DNA of 64,000 bases from Azolla caroliniana. Taxonomy: Eukaryota; Polypodiophyta. The stretch is taken from the NCBI GenBank assembly GCA_043228905.1, contig JBHGNT010000004.1:5146001-5210000 (forward strand), written 5' to 3'. A program made the translations under genes and the position numbers. Every line of letters begins with the position of its first letter. The first letter of the stretch is position 1. This document shows positions 12,131 to 23,590 of this stretch, piece by piece. The notes below the pieces were generated by a model, which saw only the letters and a program-made list of their open reading frames with translations, had not been told where the DNA came from and made no database searches.

Positions 12131-12510
12131 TCGAATGTAATATAGAACACTCTCCAGCTCCTCATATCTTTTGGTTTGTTCCAACATCGGGATTTTTGTA
12201 ATCTTATATCCTTTGCTTATAATATAAATCATCTTCTTGTCCCAATTCTCTTGATCTCAAGAGTGATTAGTTCGTTTTCAAGGACCCCATAATCTAGGTG
12301 GCATAATACACAAACACACACACACATTATTATATAATGTTGTGTTCTTTTTGGTTTTCTATAAATGGTTCGGTTCGGTTGCGAGGCAAAGAAACCAAAC
12401 CGAACCGAAGCCATAAGATAAAGAATGGATAGACTCTGAACATTAGGGTTTTCTTGTTTGTCACGGAGCAATGTTTACAGAGAGAGCTCAGAGAGAGAGA
12501 AGGAATATGA

Positions 12511-13206
12511 TCAGAGGAATTCGATGAGATGGTGATATACGGAGGATGTGAGCTGCGAGATGGAGCAGGTGCCACGGGCGCCATTGAAATGGCCGGTCCC
12601 GCCCACCACAGCGAGCGTGGATGGCGCGTTCAGCACTATCCCTTGAATGCTCAGCGTCCCATTCACCCCTGTCTCAGGATTAGTGTACTGGAGGACCTCC
12701 ACCTCCACCAGGAAGCTCTGCCCGCTCACATACCCTGATTGCAGGGTATAGCCCCTCATCACGCCCACCGCGGTCGAGCTCTCCATGTCCTCCCCGTCCG
12801 TCGCGTTGAATGCGAAGAGCTGCATCGTCCCGAAGGATGCCGATTTGCTGGAATTCACGGGAGGAAGGAGGCCGGCCAGATTCGCAGCCCCTGGCTGCAC
12901 ATGGACATAATACTGGAGTGTCGTGCCGCCCAATCCCGAGCTAGATGTCGGTGATGAAGTCGTGCCGGCCGAGTTGCTAGTGCTGCTACTACTAGGGCTG
13001 CCTAACTGTTGCAATCTCAAGAGGCCGATTGGTGTGGGGATGAACGCGAAGGCGGCCGCGAACACGAGGAAGAGGAGGAGCACTACGGCCACGGCCGTAA
13101 TGAGTGCCTGGCCAATCATGGCGTTCCACCTCGTGCCGCTCTGGAATATAGTGGCCTGCCTCGATAGTGTGGGCAGCCTAAGCGAGGTGGAATTCGGTGT
13201 CGGCAT
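12511..13206 (-). CDS. Dirigent-like protein with N-terminal membrane anchor
   Basis: A 231-residue uninterrupted frame. Residues about 29-54 are a strongly hydrophobic stretch, consistent with a signal anchor, preceded by a short polar N-terminus. A Ser/Thr-rich linker follows (about 70-93). The C-terminal half matches the dirigent beta-barrel pattern: YYVHVQPG, then GTMQLFAFNATDGED, GTLSIQG, and the diagnostic APSTLAVVGGTGHFNGARG. Dirigent proteins act in the secretory pathway and cell wall and direct the stereochemistry of phenoxy-radical coupling in lignan and lignin chemistry; the substrate cannot be read from sequence. The ATG at 13206 was chosen because it begins the only frame covering the anchor. 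The tail after GARG is about 20 residues and weakly conserved. It is the only cellular gene I recognise in the window. An unseen upstream exon cannot be excluded. Confidence 0.85.
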   Translation of the reverse strand: MPTPNSTSLRLPTLSRQATIFQSGTRWNAMIGQALITAVAVVLLLFLVFAAAFAFIPTPIGLLRLQQLGSPSSSSTSNSAGTTSSPTSSSGLGGTTLQYYVHVQPGAANLAGLLPPVNSSKSASFGTMQLFAFNATDGEDMESSTAVGVMRGYTLQSGYVSGQSFLVEVEVLQYTNPETGVNGTLSIQGIVLNAPSTLAVVGGTGHFNGARGTCSISQLTSSVYHHLIEFL

Positions 13207-13549
13207 TCGGAATTTCTGCTGCTTAATATGTACTCAGATCCTTGGGAATTGAGAGAGGGTTTTTCAATGGGAAATTCCGCCCACTAACTCACTCTTATCG
13301 AATCAAAATGAGATGGAGAACAATATTAGTACAGGTTTCGGTGAATCCGATGGGAAGAGGTTTGTTTCACTTGACCTGTTGGGTCGGTGTGAGTACGACG
13401 ATGAGGAGAGAGAATAAGTTCCAAGCAATAATGTGGCGAATTTTCTGTGTAATGCCAAGAGGATTGAGGAATTGGACTAGAGACCAGAGAAGAATTTGGG
13501 AGATGCTGAATACTAAGTGTGTGTGTGGGTTCTTCAAGATTGGTTGCTC

Positions 13550-13557
13550 TTTAAATA
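13550..13557 (-). promoter_or_regulatory. Candidate TATA box of the dirigent-like gene
   Basis: TATTTAAA on the minus strand lies about 345 bases upstream of the start codon. This would imply a leader of roughly 310 bases. It is a position-based inference. Confidence 0.4.
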
Positions 13558-14637
13558 GGGATGGAGACTCAAAAGAAATGGGCCTTCTTTGCACCTTTCT
13601 CCCTCTCACTACTCATATGCACTCCATGATAGATATCACATGTTCCAATTCTTTTGCCCCCCCCTTTTTGTTGGCCTTTTCTTTAGAATTCAAAACCCGC
13701 AAACAAAAACTTGTCTTCAATGTGAATCACGTGCTCTCGCTCCTCTTGAAGGCTATCATCGTCACTATGTCTACCCATAGCTTGTGTGGTCACACGTTTT
13801 AAATATACATTCACTATATCTTTCGTGGGTTAATTGGGAGTCAAAAGCTAAACAAACCGTGTTTCACTCCATGAGACGTTGAATACTAAAAACACACTAT
13901 TCCGGACTCTTAGTGTGTGCTCACAAGGTCTTGCAAATAGGATCATGAGGCCCAACTTGAAGAAGTGCCATTAAAAATATCTGTGTCCATTACCATTGAC
14001 ATTGTCCTTTGTCACTAGATCACCACACCCATTGCAGATGTCTTCATCACTTGTGTACCTTGAATATTTTCTTCTTTGATATTCTCAACTACGCAAGCAA
14101 CAAATTTCATAAATTCATACACATGTTTGGCAAATCAAATGTTCCTGGACATTTAGCCTAACCGTACACGTGAAAGTTAAAAAAAAGGGTGCATATGCCA
14201 CAATGATGAGGGAATACAAAGGGAAGTCAAGACCTTTTTCTCATATGGTATATCGCATACCTACCTTTCCATTGGCAACAAATCCTAATGAATAAGACAC
14301 ATGCATAAACTTATGGCATGGTTCACAATTTATAGGGATTCAAGCTTGTGTCACATCATCCCTTGGGGAGCGAACACTATCATGGTATGATGTATCTATT
14401 CCATTCTAGGTTGGCTTGTGGCTAGTTCTTTCCCTCCACATCGGCCTTTCGTGCTTTAACTTTTTAATTGCCTTCATATAGCTAGAATTTCACATTTCAT
14501 TTGAAAAACACAAATATAGTTTGAAATGGTGCATAACAATGTTCTCTAAATTGAATCAATGGTAATATCATGGCTATGTTCATCTACCTATATTTTGACC
14601 TCTTGCACATCATTTATCCCCCACCCATTTATCTTAT
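13558..14637. other. Spacer upstream of the dirigent-like gene
   Basis: No gene was recognised. An open frame of 186 codons at 13242-13802 runs antisense to the leader and has no recognisable domain. Confidence 0.55.
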
Positions 14638-15076
14638 ATTATTGTTAGCAATGGGCCCGATTTAGTTTCAATTTCGGTTTGGTTTCTTGGCCTTGAAACC
14701 AAACCAAACCACACCATTTATTAATAATAAAAACTAAACCAAGCTGTTTAAAATTTATAAAGCCATTTAAACCGAACAATTAAACCAAACCATTTAAAGA
14801 ATAGGAGAAACCAAACTGTTTACAACAAATTTAAAACCAAACCAAACCATTTTTTATTGATATTAATCATCATACTTATTATAAATTTATGTGAGAAAAT
14901 CATCATAAATTTTGTCATCATATCGATCATCATAAATGAAAAAGGAGACTCTACATATAATGCATATAAATCTAATAAGTTAAAACTAGAGTTTAAAATT
15001 AAAAGTTAAAAGTTAAAGCCTATAGGGAAAATTTTGAGTATTTTTTAACCTATAAACCTTTAAATCGAACCACTCA

Positions 15077-16461
15077 TGTCTCAAGGATGAATCTAATCAA
15101 CTACTGGGATCATGTAAGGGGTTGTCATGGGGATACATTGTAGAAGGTCCAGGCAAAAGTATAGAATGTTGGCGACGGTTTATGTCAATGCCACTACAAG
15201 ATTAGGCGAACAAACTCCATGGAATCAGGGGCGGATGGACTATGAGATCGGAAATCATTAACACTCTACTGATTAGGGAATCTATTACTCAAAGGACGAT
15301 AATGGAGAAATGGATAGGCCACGAGGAGGAGGGTTCTCTGATCCCGAGAGGTAGAGGATCACCAGACAGACTCGAAGGCCCTGAACTGCGAGACACTGAG
15401 ACACCAACACAGAATAACGCCATTCGAGTACTCGCGTACATTAGTCATAAATGGATTGTAGATCCTGATTCGATCAAAGTACAACCCGAGTGGCATATGT
15501 GTACTCATGAGAACACATGGCTACGTAAGGTCAGTTGGGACCCTTTGCAATGGACATGGCGTGATCCCTACGTGGGGCAAGGAAGCAAACCCATCCCTTT
15601 CTTCCAATTTACAACTAGATTGGGTCGCCACATTCTAGCTTCTCAAGCCGCCCAAGAACCGGCTACTGCGAAGGTCTGGCACACATTTCAAGTTCCCTCT
15701 GCAATAATCACCAAGTTTTGGCAGAAAATCTGGAAGCAACAACACACGAGGCGAATTACCACTTTCCAATGGCTGTTAATACATAAGTCCCTACCGGTGG
15801 GAGCATGGCAACGTGGGAACCTTAGCTCTCCTAATTGTGTAGAGTGCCCACATGCAGTAGAATCCATACGACACGCTCTGTGGGACTGCCCAACGTCCCA
15901 TCGAATATGGCGGGGGGTTGGCCGCTTGTTGCAATTATGCCAGGTGCAAGGTTCACTCAAGTGGGGAAATATATGTTGGCTATCATGGCAGGCTGTAATT
16001 GGCCGATACGAGCATAAGGAGTAGGGGATGACTTTGGTGATAAAAGCACAAGAGGTCATTTTCTCCTCCAACGGCAATGTCCACTCTATTCCTCTTAATG
16101 ACAAATCTCAAGAGGTGTTGGAATTGGTCAGCCCAATAACCCTTTGGATTCTATGGAAACAACGATGTAGGCGAGTCTTCTCCAACCAAACCGCCCATCC
16201 AACAAGGTTACTGCAAGAGATATGGAGTGAACTTGTAGCCACTCTAAAGAGCCAATTTGATGGCCTTAAGGGCGGCTCCGAGGGAGTTGAAAGACAACGC
16301 ATAGTCTTCATCCAACAATGGTCGTCATCTCCCTTTCTTGAGTCAGTGGGCATTCACATAAGATGGAACTATCGCGTCCCTTTAGGGATTTGTACATAAT
16401 CGTCTCATTTGTAAAATTTTATAACTAATGGAAGGAGTTTTTTTTTTGGAAAAAAAAAAAC
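15077..16461 (+). mobile_element. 5'-truncated LINE (LINE 2a) nested in the hAT-like element
   Basis: It is flanked by an exact 11-bp target duplication CGAACCACTCA (15066-15076 and 16462-16472). It ends in an A-tail at about 16450-16460. 5' truncation, long variable TSD and A-tail are the signature of target-primed reverse transcription. Confidence 0.9.
15107..16399 (+). pseudogene. LINE 2a ORF2 C-terminus (zf-RVT region)
   Basis: The readable frame starts at 15242 and continues through a single in-frame TAG at 16022-16024 to a stop at 16397-16399. It contains the plant LINE C-terminal zinc-binding pattern: FQWLLIHKSLPVGAW, then CVECPHAVESIRHALWDCP, and later WILWKQRCRRVF. Bases 15107-15241 correspond to the same protein in a shifted frame. 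It lacks the RT core because of 5' truncation. Confidence 0.85.
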
Positions 16462-16892
16462 CGAACCACTCAAATAGAAACCGATAAGCCGATAAACCGG
16501 TAAATTCAAAACTGAACCGAACCGATTAGTAACATTTGAAACCAAACCAAATCGTTTATTTATCTTCGAACCTATAAATCGTTAAGCCACAGTTTATCGG
16601 TTCGGTTCGATTTGAGCCGAAACCGGGCCCATTGCTAATTACTGTTATGGTCTTCTTTCAAACCAGAATATTCTTGATTATCACATACACATACATATGT
16701 CACAAATATGCACACTTATACACATATGTAAATGAACAAATATATGTAAAACACATATACGAGCACAAGCTTCTCTTTATATTTAGTGAGATAAATAAAT
16801 ATATTGTCACCAAACCGACAAACTGTTTAAAAACCTTTTCACAACTCGGTTTAGGTTTGGGCCGAGTCGTTGCCGACTCCTACCCTCCACCT

Positions 16893-19800
16893 CTTTTTTC
16901 TTTTTTTTTCTTTTCCAAGAAAAAACTCCTTCCATTAGTTATAAAATTTTATAGATGAGATTAGTATATACAAATCCCTGTAGGGACATGATAGGTCCAT
17001 CTTATGTGGATGCCCACCGACTCAATAAAGGGGGAGGACGACCATTGTTGGATGAATGCTAGTCGTTGTCTTTCAACTCCATCAGAGTCACCCTTGAGGC
17101 CATCATATTGGCTCTTTAGTGTGGCTACCACTTCATTCTATATCTCTTGCATTAACACTATTGGCTGCACGGTTTGGTTGGAGAAGACCTGTCTACAATG
17201 TTGTTTCCATAGAATCCTAAGAGTTATTGGGCTAACCAATTCCAACACAACTTGAGATTTGGCATTGATAAGCGTTGAGTGGACATTGTCGATGGTGGAG
17301 AAAAAAACAATGTGCTTTTATAACCAAAGTCATCCCCTCTTCTTGATGCTCATATCTATCAACTAGGGCCTGCCATGATAGCCAACATACATTCCCCCAC
17401 TTGATTGAGCATTGCACCTGGCATAATTGCAAGAAGCGGCCAACCCAACCCCCCACCATATTTGATGGGACTCTAGGCAGTCCCATAGAGCGTGTCGTAT
17501 TGATTCTACTACAGTTGGACACGCTACACAATTAGGAGAGTTGAGGTTCCCACATTACCATGCACCAACTAGTAGTGACTCATGTATTAATAGCCATTGG
17601 AAAATGGTGATTTGCGTCCCATGTTGTTGTTTCCAGAGTTTCTGCCAAAACTTGGTGATAATTGTGTTAGGAACATGATATGTTTTCCAAACCTTTGCAT
17701 CAGCAAGATCTCGGGTAGATTGAGCGGCTATAATATGGCAACCCAGTGTAGTTGTGAACTGAAAGAAAGGGATAGGTTTGTTTCCTTGCCCCGCATAAGG
17801 GTCACACCATGTCCATTGCAAAGGGTCCCAACTGACCTTACGTAGCCATGTGTTTTCATGAGTACATATGTGCCAATCTGGTTGTACATTGATTGGATCA
17901 GGATCTACAATCCATTTATGCCCAGTATATGCTAGTACTCGAATTGCCTTACGTTGTGTTGATGCCTCATTGTCCTGCGGTTCAAAGCCTTCGATCCTAT
18001 CCGGTGTGTCCTTACCTCTTGGGAGCAAAGAGCCCTCCTCCTTGTAGGCTATCCATTTCTCCGTTGTTATCCTTTGATGAGCAGCTTCCCTAATCAGTAG
18101 AGCATTAATGATTTCAGATCTCATAGCCCATCCGCCTCTGATTCCATGGAGGATGTTGGCATGGTCTTGTATTGGCAATGATATAAACCGTCTCCAACAT
18201 TCTATACTTTTTCCTGGACCTTCCCACATTTATCCCCATGACATCCCCTTACTTGATCCAATTAGTTTATTAGATTCATCCCTAATACATGGGTTCGAAA
18301 GGATACGTTGACTGAGCCAAGCATGTTCGGAATTGGGTTGATTGCACTTGAGTCCTCGTCTAATGTCACACCATGCCTTCCACATGGATGCAATAAATCT
18401 ATCCTCTAGTTGGCAGGAGAAACTAGGTTTGAGATCCATGTCTAGAATCCATCTAGTTTGGGGGGCCCAATTGGTCCCTTTTCGTGGCCTAAAGTAAGTG
18501 AATTGTAACCGCAATAACATTTTCCAGCAATCATTCCTTGGTTGGAGTCCTCGCACCACAAATTTGGCGAGTAGGGCTTTTGATTGTGAGAGGGGATCAA
18601 TAAGACCCAATCCTCCTCTCGACTTACGTGATGTGAGTATAGTCCACGCCACCTTGGCCCGAGTTGCATGATCTTCCTTACCATACCAAATGTAGTTGCG
18701 TACCAATCATTGAATCTGGTGTATACTTTCCTTGGAGATTGTCTAGCATGATAGGTTGTACCATGTTGTCCTGAGTAATACCTGGTTTGCCACTATGATG
18801 CGCCCCGCTAGCGAGAGTTTTTTCGAACTCCAATGTATTAACTTTTGTCGTATGGAGTGAATAACTGGTGTAATCATAATCTCCGGAGGTATGTTGAACC
18901 CAATTTGGAAACCCAAATATTTGGTGTTCTCACCTTGATTGATCCACTTGAAAGCGGGATCTGGGTGCCACGCAGGATGTGCATCATGAGAGAGCCATAT
19001 TGCACAGGATTTGTGCCAATTGATCATGGCATTGGATTGCTTGCAAACTACGTCTAGACCACTTTCTAGCTTTTGTAAATTTTCCAAGTCGCCTTGCAAG
19101 TAGACCGCGGTATCATCTGCCAATTCTATATCTAGGAGGCTTTGGTGAGAATGCAACACACGAAGACCACGTAGGCTTAGATGTAGCGAGTTGAGAAAGC
19201 TACAGAGTGCTTCGGCGTATAATAGAAATAAGGATGGGGCCAATGGGTAGCCCTGTCGTACAGACCGCGATATTCGGAAGAAAGGGCCCCTTTCACCAGC
19301 TAGTGAAACACAACTGGTGGTGTTCCTATAAAGTCCTGCAATTCCTTTGATCCATGATTCGTGAAAGCCGAGTTTCCCCATCACACTTTCTAGAAATTTC
19401 CAGCATACCCTATCATATGCTTTCTCAAAATCTAGGAGCACCACAACTACCTTGTTGTTGGTATGCTTAGCAAGGGCTACTGCTTCCCAAAATGAGAAGA
19501 GATTGTCTAGGATGCTCCAATTTCTAACAAAACCTGTCAGGGACAGATGAATGAGTTGAGCGAGAAGTGGTGCTAAGCGGCGTGCCACGATTTTTGCAAG
19601 CAACTTAATAGACAATATTGAGGAGAGTTATAGGCCGCCACTTACTACTGTCATTGGCACTTCCACCACTTTTAGGAATGAGATGTATCATCCCCCGTCC
19701 AAATTCCTTTGGCATGTTTCTAGAGGTGATGATCTCCTCATATGCCTAGAGAAGATCTTCTTTAATAGTGTCCCAAAGGCACGTGAAAAACTGAGGGTGA
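16893..19800 (-). mobile_element. Second copy of the same LINE family (LINE 2b), opposite orientation
   Basis: On the minus strand it ends in TAACTAATGGAAGGAG plus an A-rich tail at 16893-16920, matching the 3' end of LINE 2a. Protein-level similarity to 2a over the C-terminal region is high (shared KVSWDPLQWTW and WKQQH blocks). It extends further 5' to about 19800, inside the RT domain. Confidence 0.85.
17232..19790 (-). pseudogene. LINE 2b ORF2 (RT to zf-RVT)
   Basis: Pieces at 18743-19615, 18230-18706, 17555-18229 and 17232-17531 together give RT motifs LLDFEKAYDRV, RQGYPLAP and the catalytic block, here LADDTAVY instead of the usual FADD, then the C-terminal zinc-binding region. A lost base near 19615 breaks WRPITLLNIVY from the KLLAK that follows, and a stop and shifts break the rest. 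The FADD to LADD change suggests drift after inactivation. Confidence 0.85.
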
Positions 19801-19960
19801 GGCCACCCTCCTCTTATCTCATAAAAACACAAAATTGTTTTAATAAATATGTGTAAAAACACTACAATGGTACCATGAATTATTGGTGTCATGGATACAT
19901 TTGTAGTTTCTCAATTCTAACACAATCCCCAATATCCGAGAAAAGGAAAACAATCTCCAT

Positions 19961-19963
<3 letters not shown>

Positions 19964-19991
<28 letters not shown>
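19964..19991. repeat. (CT)n microsatellite
   Basis: About 28 bases of TC repeat in the gene-free 19801-20155 spacer. Confidence 0.9.
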
Positions 19992-20159
19992 TTGGTAAAA
20001 GCACACAATTATATTAATTGTATGTAAAATCCACTTCGTTACAACACTTTTTAGTCTCCTCTACCTATCATATGCCTATGTAGGGAGAGGGACGTTATGC
20101 AATGTTATTAAAAAACTTGAATATGCATTTGAGGAAATGATCCCCACATGCTCTAACAT

Positions 20160-21061
20160 CTAAAAATTCCACATAAGAATACCTTTAAGCTTCTTTATAT
20201 AGGCTTTCACCCCATGTCTATTATCAAACATGAAAGCATTACGCATATTCCAATTGTGTTGTAAAAACTGGAACAATATCTCCATCTCATCATTTGAAAT
20301 ATTTTGAACATATTGAGAAAAAACCCATTGTTGAGGTCTCAAACAAAAATGGGTTAAAACTTGCCAAATGTTCGATAAGCACTTCCAAATGGTACATGCT
20401 ATAGGACATTTAATAAACCTATGTGTACTATCCTCCAATGGAATGGTGCAAAAGAAACAAGTGTCAGATCCTAGTCCTCGTGTCTTTACGTTTGAACCTA
20501 ACGGGAACCCACCAATCAGACTCTCCATATGAATACCTTTGCATGAAATGGTAGATGGGAATGGCAATTGTAATATTTTCCACCACCTTGCATTTGACTT
20601 ACATACATTCCACAACTTCGTTGCTTTAGGAGATAGCCAAGATAATGATGCCATCGGACGATGATACAATATATTTGTAGTGACTTGTAACACGCGTGCA
20701 CCATCTTGTAACCGCCAATCCACCCAAGGTGCAAAATTTGTTTTCAATGGCAATGATCCTTGCAACAATGGTATATCTTGTAATTTCTCCCTAATAAATC
20801 CATAATTTGGAGGAATATATAACCATCGCTTGGCATCTTCAAAATCCGACAACCTTTGAGATTCATTATCAACCACATCTTCCAAATATACAATCCCCAA
20901 TCGAAATAAACGATTGAATTGAGATCTCCACTCTCTTTCCCATGCCAAAACAACACTCGAGAAGAAACAAGCAATTCATTTTGTAATGAATTGCAATATT
21001 CTTGATCACTTGATGGTCCCCATTCAAAAAGAGAAAATGAATCTTGCCATGATCTTACCAA
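20160..21061 (-). pseudogene. LINE 3 relic, ORF2 C-terminal zf-RVT region
   Basis: A 262-codon frame at 20160-20948 contains CFFCTIPLEDSTHRFIKCP and an upstream WKILQLPFPSTISCKG. In another frame the same DNA spells FHAKVFIWRV just before, so at least one frameshift lies near 20530. The pattern is the reverse-transcriptase-associated zinc-binding region of plant LINEs, but the sequence differs from LINE 1, 2 and G, so it is a separate family. Sequence at 20744-21061 continues the protein upstream in shifted frames. Confidence 0.7.
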
Positions 21062-21112
21062 ATGTTGTCCATATATAGAATGTCGAATGTTTAGAGGAAT
21101 ACTTCCATTGAG

Positions 21113-21114
<2 letters not shown>

Positions 21115-21150
<36 letters not shown>
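21115..21150. repeat. (CT)n microsatellite
   Basis: About 36 bases of TC repeat. Confidence 0.9.
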
Positions 21151-21155
<5 letters not shown>

Positions 21156-21284
21156 AGATAGAATGAATGTGCTTCTTGTTGCTTAGAGATGGGAAAGAGA
21201 ACACGTGCAATCATGGAGAAATGAATTGTTGAATCCTCAAGATATACATTTTGACACTTTGATCATACCGGTGCTTCTCTATGA

Positions 21285-21425
21285 GGTTTGTGGACCCCCG
21301 TGGTTTTTCCCATTTCGGGTTTCCACGTTAAGATTGTGTGATTCTGTCTCTTGTGCTATTTCTGTTTTCGTACTCTGTCTGAGTGCATTCTACTTTACGT
21401 TCCCTGCACCCGAACATCCGAACGA
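21285..21425 (+). repeat. Fragment of a Ty1/copia LTR (R-U5 side)
   Basis: The block CCCGTGGTTTTTCCCATTTC then GGGTTTCCACGTTA matches the same position in the LTRs of copia D and E (CCCGTGGTTTTTCCCGT then GGGTTTTCCACGTTA). No element body follows; it abuts gypsy B. Confidence 0.6.
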
Positions 21426-21435
21426 TAAGCCGATT

Positions 21436-22310
21436 GTGGCCGGTCACGATTCTCGACATGTCCGATTGTGGATGAATTTGCGGAAGCGTTTTTCGGACGT
21501 GCGATATACTCCATCGGAGAGCTATATTCTGGCTATGACCAATTCCAATTAGCCGTGGAGAGCTGAGATATCACTACAATGCAAACACTGATAGGATTAG
21601 TCTGGATGTGTACGCTACCACAAGGAGCAACGAACTTGGTCGCACATATGATGAATGCGATGAACAAGGTGCTCCGAGACTGCATCTTGGAGATAACAAT
21701 GTCATTCCTAGATGACATTCCAATGAAAGGATGTGCGGTGGAAGAAAAGGATGAGAATATGGATGATTGGGGATGTCGTAAGTTCGTAGTTGACCATATT
21801 CGCGACTTTGCGAAAGTGCTACAGAAGTTAGAAGATGTGCATTTAACACTCTCCGAAGAGAAATCGGCATTTGGACAAGAAGAGATATTGGTAGTCAGAC
21901 ATTTATGTGGGCCCTATGGCCGAAGACTGCCACTAGTCAAGATCGATGTGATTCAAGCTATGAAAGAAATATGTGAGTCACAATCCGAAGTCCATAGATT
22001 TCTTGGTGTGTGTGCATTTTATCACGTATGGATTCCACACTATGCACACATTGCAAACCCACTCTATCACTTGTTGCGGAACGGTAAGAAGTTCGAATGG
22101 AGACCGGAACATACCAAAGTCATGAAGAAGCTCAAGAAAACACTACGGAGGGCAGAAGCACTTAAGAAATCGAACTATGACCGACCAATCATAGTAACGG
22201 TTGATACAAGTCCAACCGGGATCGGATGGGTCATCAACCAAGTCGACTCAGATGGTTCACGATAACCGATTCAATTCGGAGCAAAGGTTATCAACAAAAA
22301 GCAATGGGGT
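21436..22310 (+). pseudogene. Gypsy B pol, RT and start of RNase H
   Basis: The readable block 21579-22265 carries MCTLPQGATN, the catalytic FLDDIPMKG (compare FLDDIPIKG in gypsy C), HLCGPYGRR and the RNase H start VTVDTSPTGIGW. Upstream, LYSGYDQFQLAVES is readable before a stop at about 21565. It breaks off where element A is inserted. Confidence 0.85.
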
Positions 22311-23081
22311 GTCGTGAGGATTTTCGGCCATGGTGAGAAAACCAAGTGGGATGGATAAAATGGGGATGTGCAATATTGCACATGCACTTAGAAGATTTGT
22401 AAAAGAAACAAATGTAAAAAAAGAAGCGTAAATGTAAGGTGTTAAAAATGCACTACGAAATTTCATAAAGTGTAGATGTGATGTGCACTTATGTGCACAT
22501 GCACATGTAGACTAAATAAAGGGAGAGTACATGAAGTACAGGTGTAGTGAGTAGTGGGCATAGTGTGTGTATCAGGAGACTCGGGAGTTAAGGCTCCATC
22601 AATCTCTCCTCCTAAGATCAAGGCCAAATATTCCCCCATTGAAAGAAGAGGGGTTTGTCCTCTTCTTTATGTAATGTGCCTCACCCCTTACTACTATAAA
22701 AGGGAGTGAGGGGCCATTTTTTAGGGGTTTCCACATTTTTTGGGTTTCTTTGGGTTTTCATTAGGGTTTTGGAATTTTGGGTTTTAGGATCTCCTTTTAG
22801 GGGTTTCATTCATCTTCTTCTTCTTTTCCCCTATCTAGTTAGGGTTTCATGTAGAGGGTTTACATTCGGCCTACACGGCCACGATTGTAATTGGTGTGGT
22901 GCTTTCCATAATGTATCTTGTCTTGTTTAGATCTTATTCTCTTGAATCTTAATCTCTCGTATCTTAATCTTTCTCTTCCTTCTAGGTTGAACTCCCAAGC
23001 TTCTCTCCCTCCTCTTACTCCCTAGTCCAAGACCCCCGTGGCCTCGTCCTATCCGACACGCACGCGCGGATTTCCGCGACA
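22311..23081 (+). repeat. Element A 5' LTR (771 bp)
   Basis: TG...CA boundaries shared with the second LTR. TATAAAA at 22695-22701. Confidence 0.9.
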
Positions 23082-23083
23082 TT

Positions 23084-23100
23084 TGGTGAACCCAACGTGA
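23084..23100 (+). promoter_or_regulatory. Element A primer binding site
   Basis: TGGTGAACCCAACGTGA begins two bases after the LTR. It starts with TGG, as expected for pairing with a tRNA CCA end, and matches the gypsy C site with one change. I did not identify the tRNA. Confidence 0.7.
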
Positions 23101-23122
23101 AGGGCAGCAAGGGAGGACGAGG

Positions 23123-23590
23123 ATGGAAGCTTCATTGGAGGCATACGGGTACAAGAAACCGGAGGGGAGAAGTCGGCATGAGTTTGATCGATGGGTGGCA
23201 TCGGTGAAGGCCCATCAAAGTGTGATGGAAGCATTCCAAGAGTTTGAGCGTTGTTTTGCTCAACGCTCGGAGCATAATCGGAGATCGGTGGGGGTGGACA
23301 AAGTTCTCCTATTTTTGAAGACGGTCCATTGGGAGGAAAGGATGGACATTTTATTCGAGCTCGAAGATGATCATGGAGCACATGGCCTCATCGATGATTG
23401 GTCTGAAGTGGAGTGGTTATGTCGGCAACACGATGAGAAGCGATTGGCCACAACGCGGCCCGCGAGCGGCAGAGAAGAGAGGGTGGTGAGTGACTACGCA
23501 CTATCGCCGGAAGAGAGCTCAACGCGTAATGGTTTGGAGGAGTTCGACCTAGAAGCATTGATACGGGAGGCGTACGAGATTGTGAAGTGA
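23123..23590 (+). CDS. Element A gag-like protein (capsid region only)
   Basis: A 155-residue open frame shortly after the primer site. Residues about 20-115 align with gypsy C gag: EFERCFAQ against EFEENFAR, VDKVLLFLKTV against TSRVLLFVKSV, then an acidic stretch and QHDEKR against RFDKRR. No zinc knuckle or protease is present; C gag is 708 residues. If made, it could assemble or interfere with capsids of relatives. This role is an inference; the LTR divergence shows the insertion is not recent. Confidence 0.65.
   Translation: MEASLEAYGYKKPEGRSRHEFDRWVASVKAHQSVMEAFQEFERCFAQRSEHNRRSVGVDKVLLFLKTVHWEERMDILFELEDDHGAHGLIDDWSEVEWLCRQHDEKRLATTRPASGREERVVSDYALSPEESSTRNGLEEFDLEALIREAYEIVK

Larger units (their letters stand above)
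14646..16637. mobile_element. hAT-like non-autonomous DNA transposon, interrupted by a LINE
   Basis: Ends TAGCAATGGGCCCG and CGGGCCCATTGCTA are perfect 14-bp terminal inverted repeats. They are flanked by 8-bp near-identical direct repeats ATTATTGT (14638-14645) and ATTACTGT (16638-16645). An 8-bp target duplication and a TA-starting TIR fit the hAT superfamily. The body, once the nested LINE is removed, is about 600 bp of AT-rich sequence full of AACCAAACC-type motifs, with no transposase, so it would depend on an autonomous relative. No known family was matched. Confidence 0.8.

Noticed and set aside
12351-12415. Palindromic GGTTCGGTT/AACCGAACC stretch as a possible MITE
   Set aside because: The inverted arms are short and I found no flanking duplication or paired end.
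13242-13802. 186-codon plus-strand open frame upstream of the dirigent-like gene
   Set aside because: It overlaps the dirigent leader and promoter in antisense, has no recognisable domain, and the composition looks like a chance frame.
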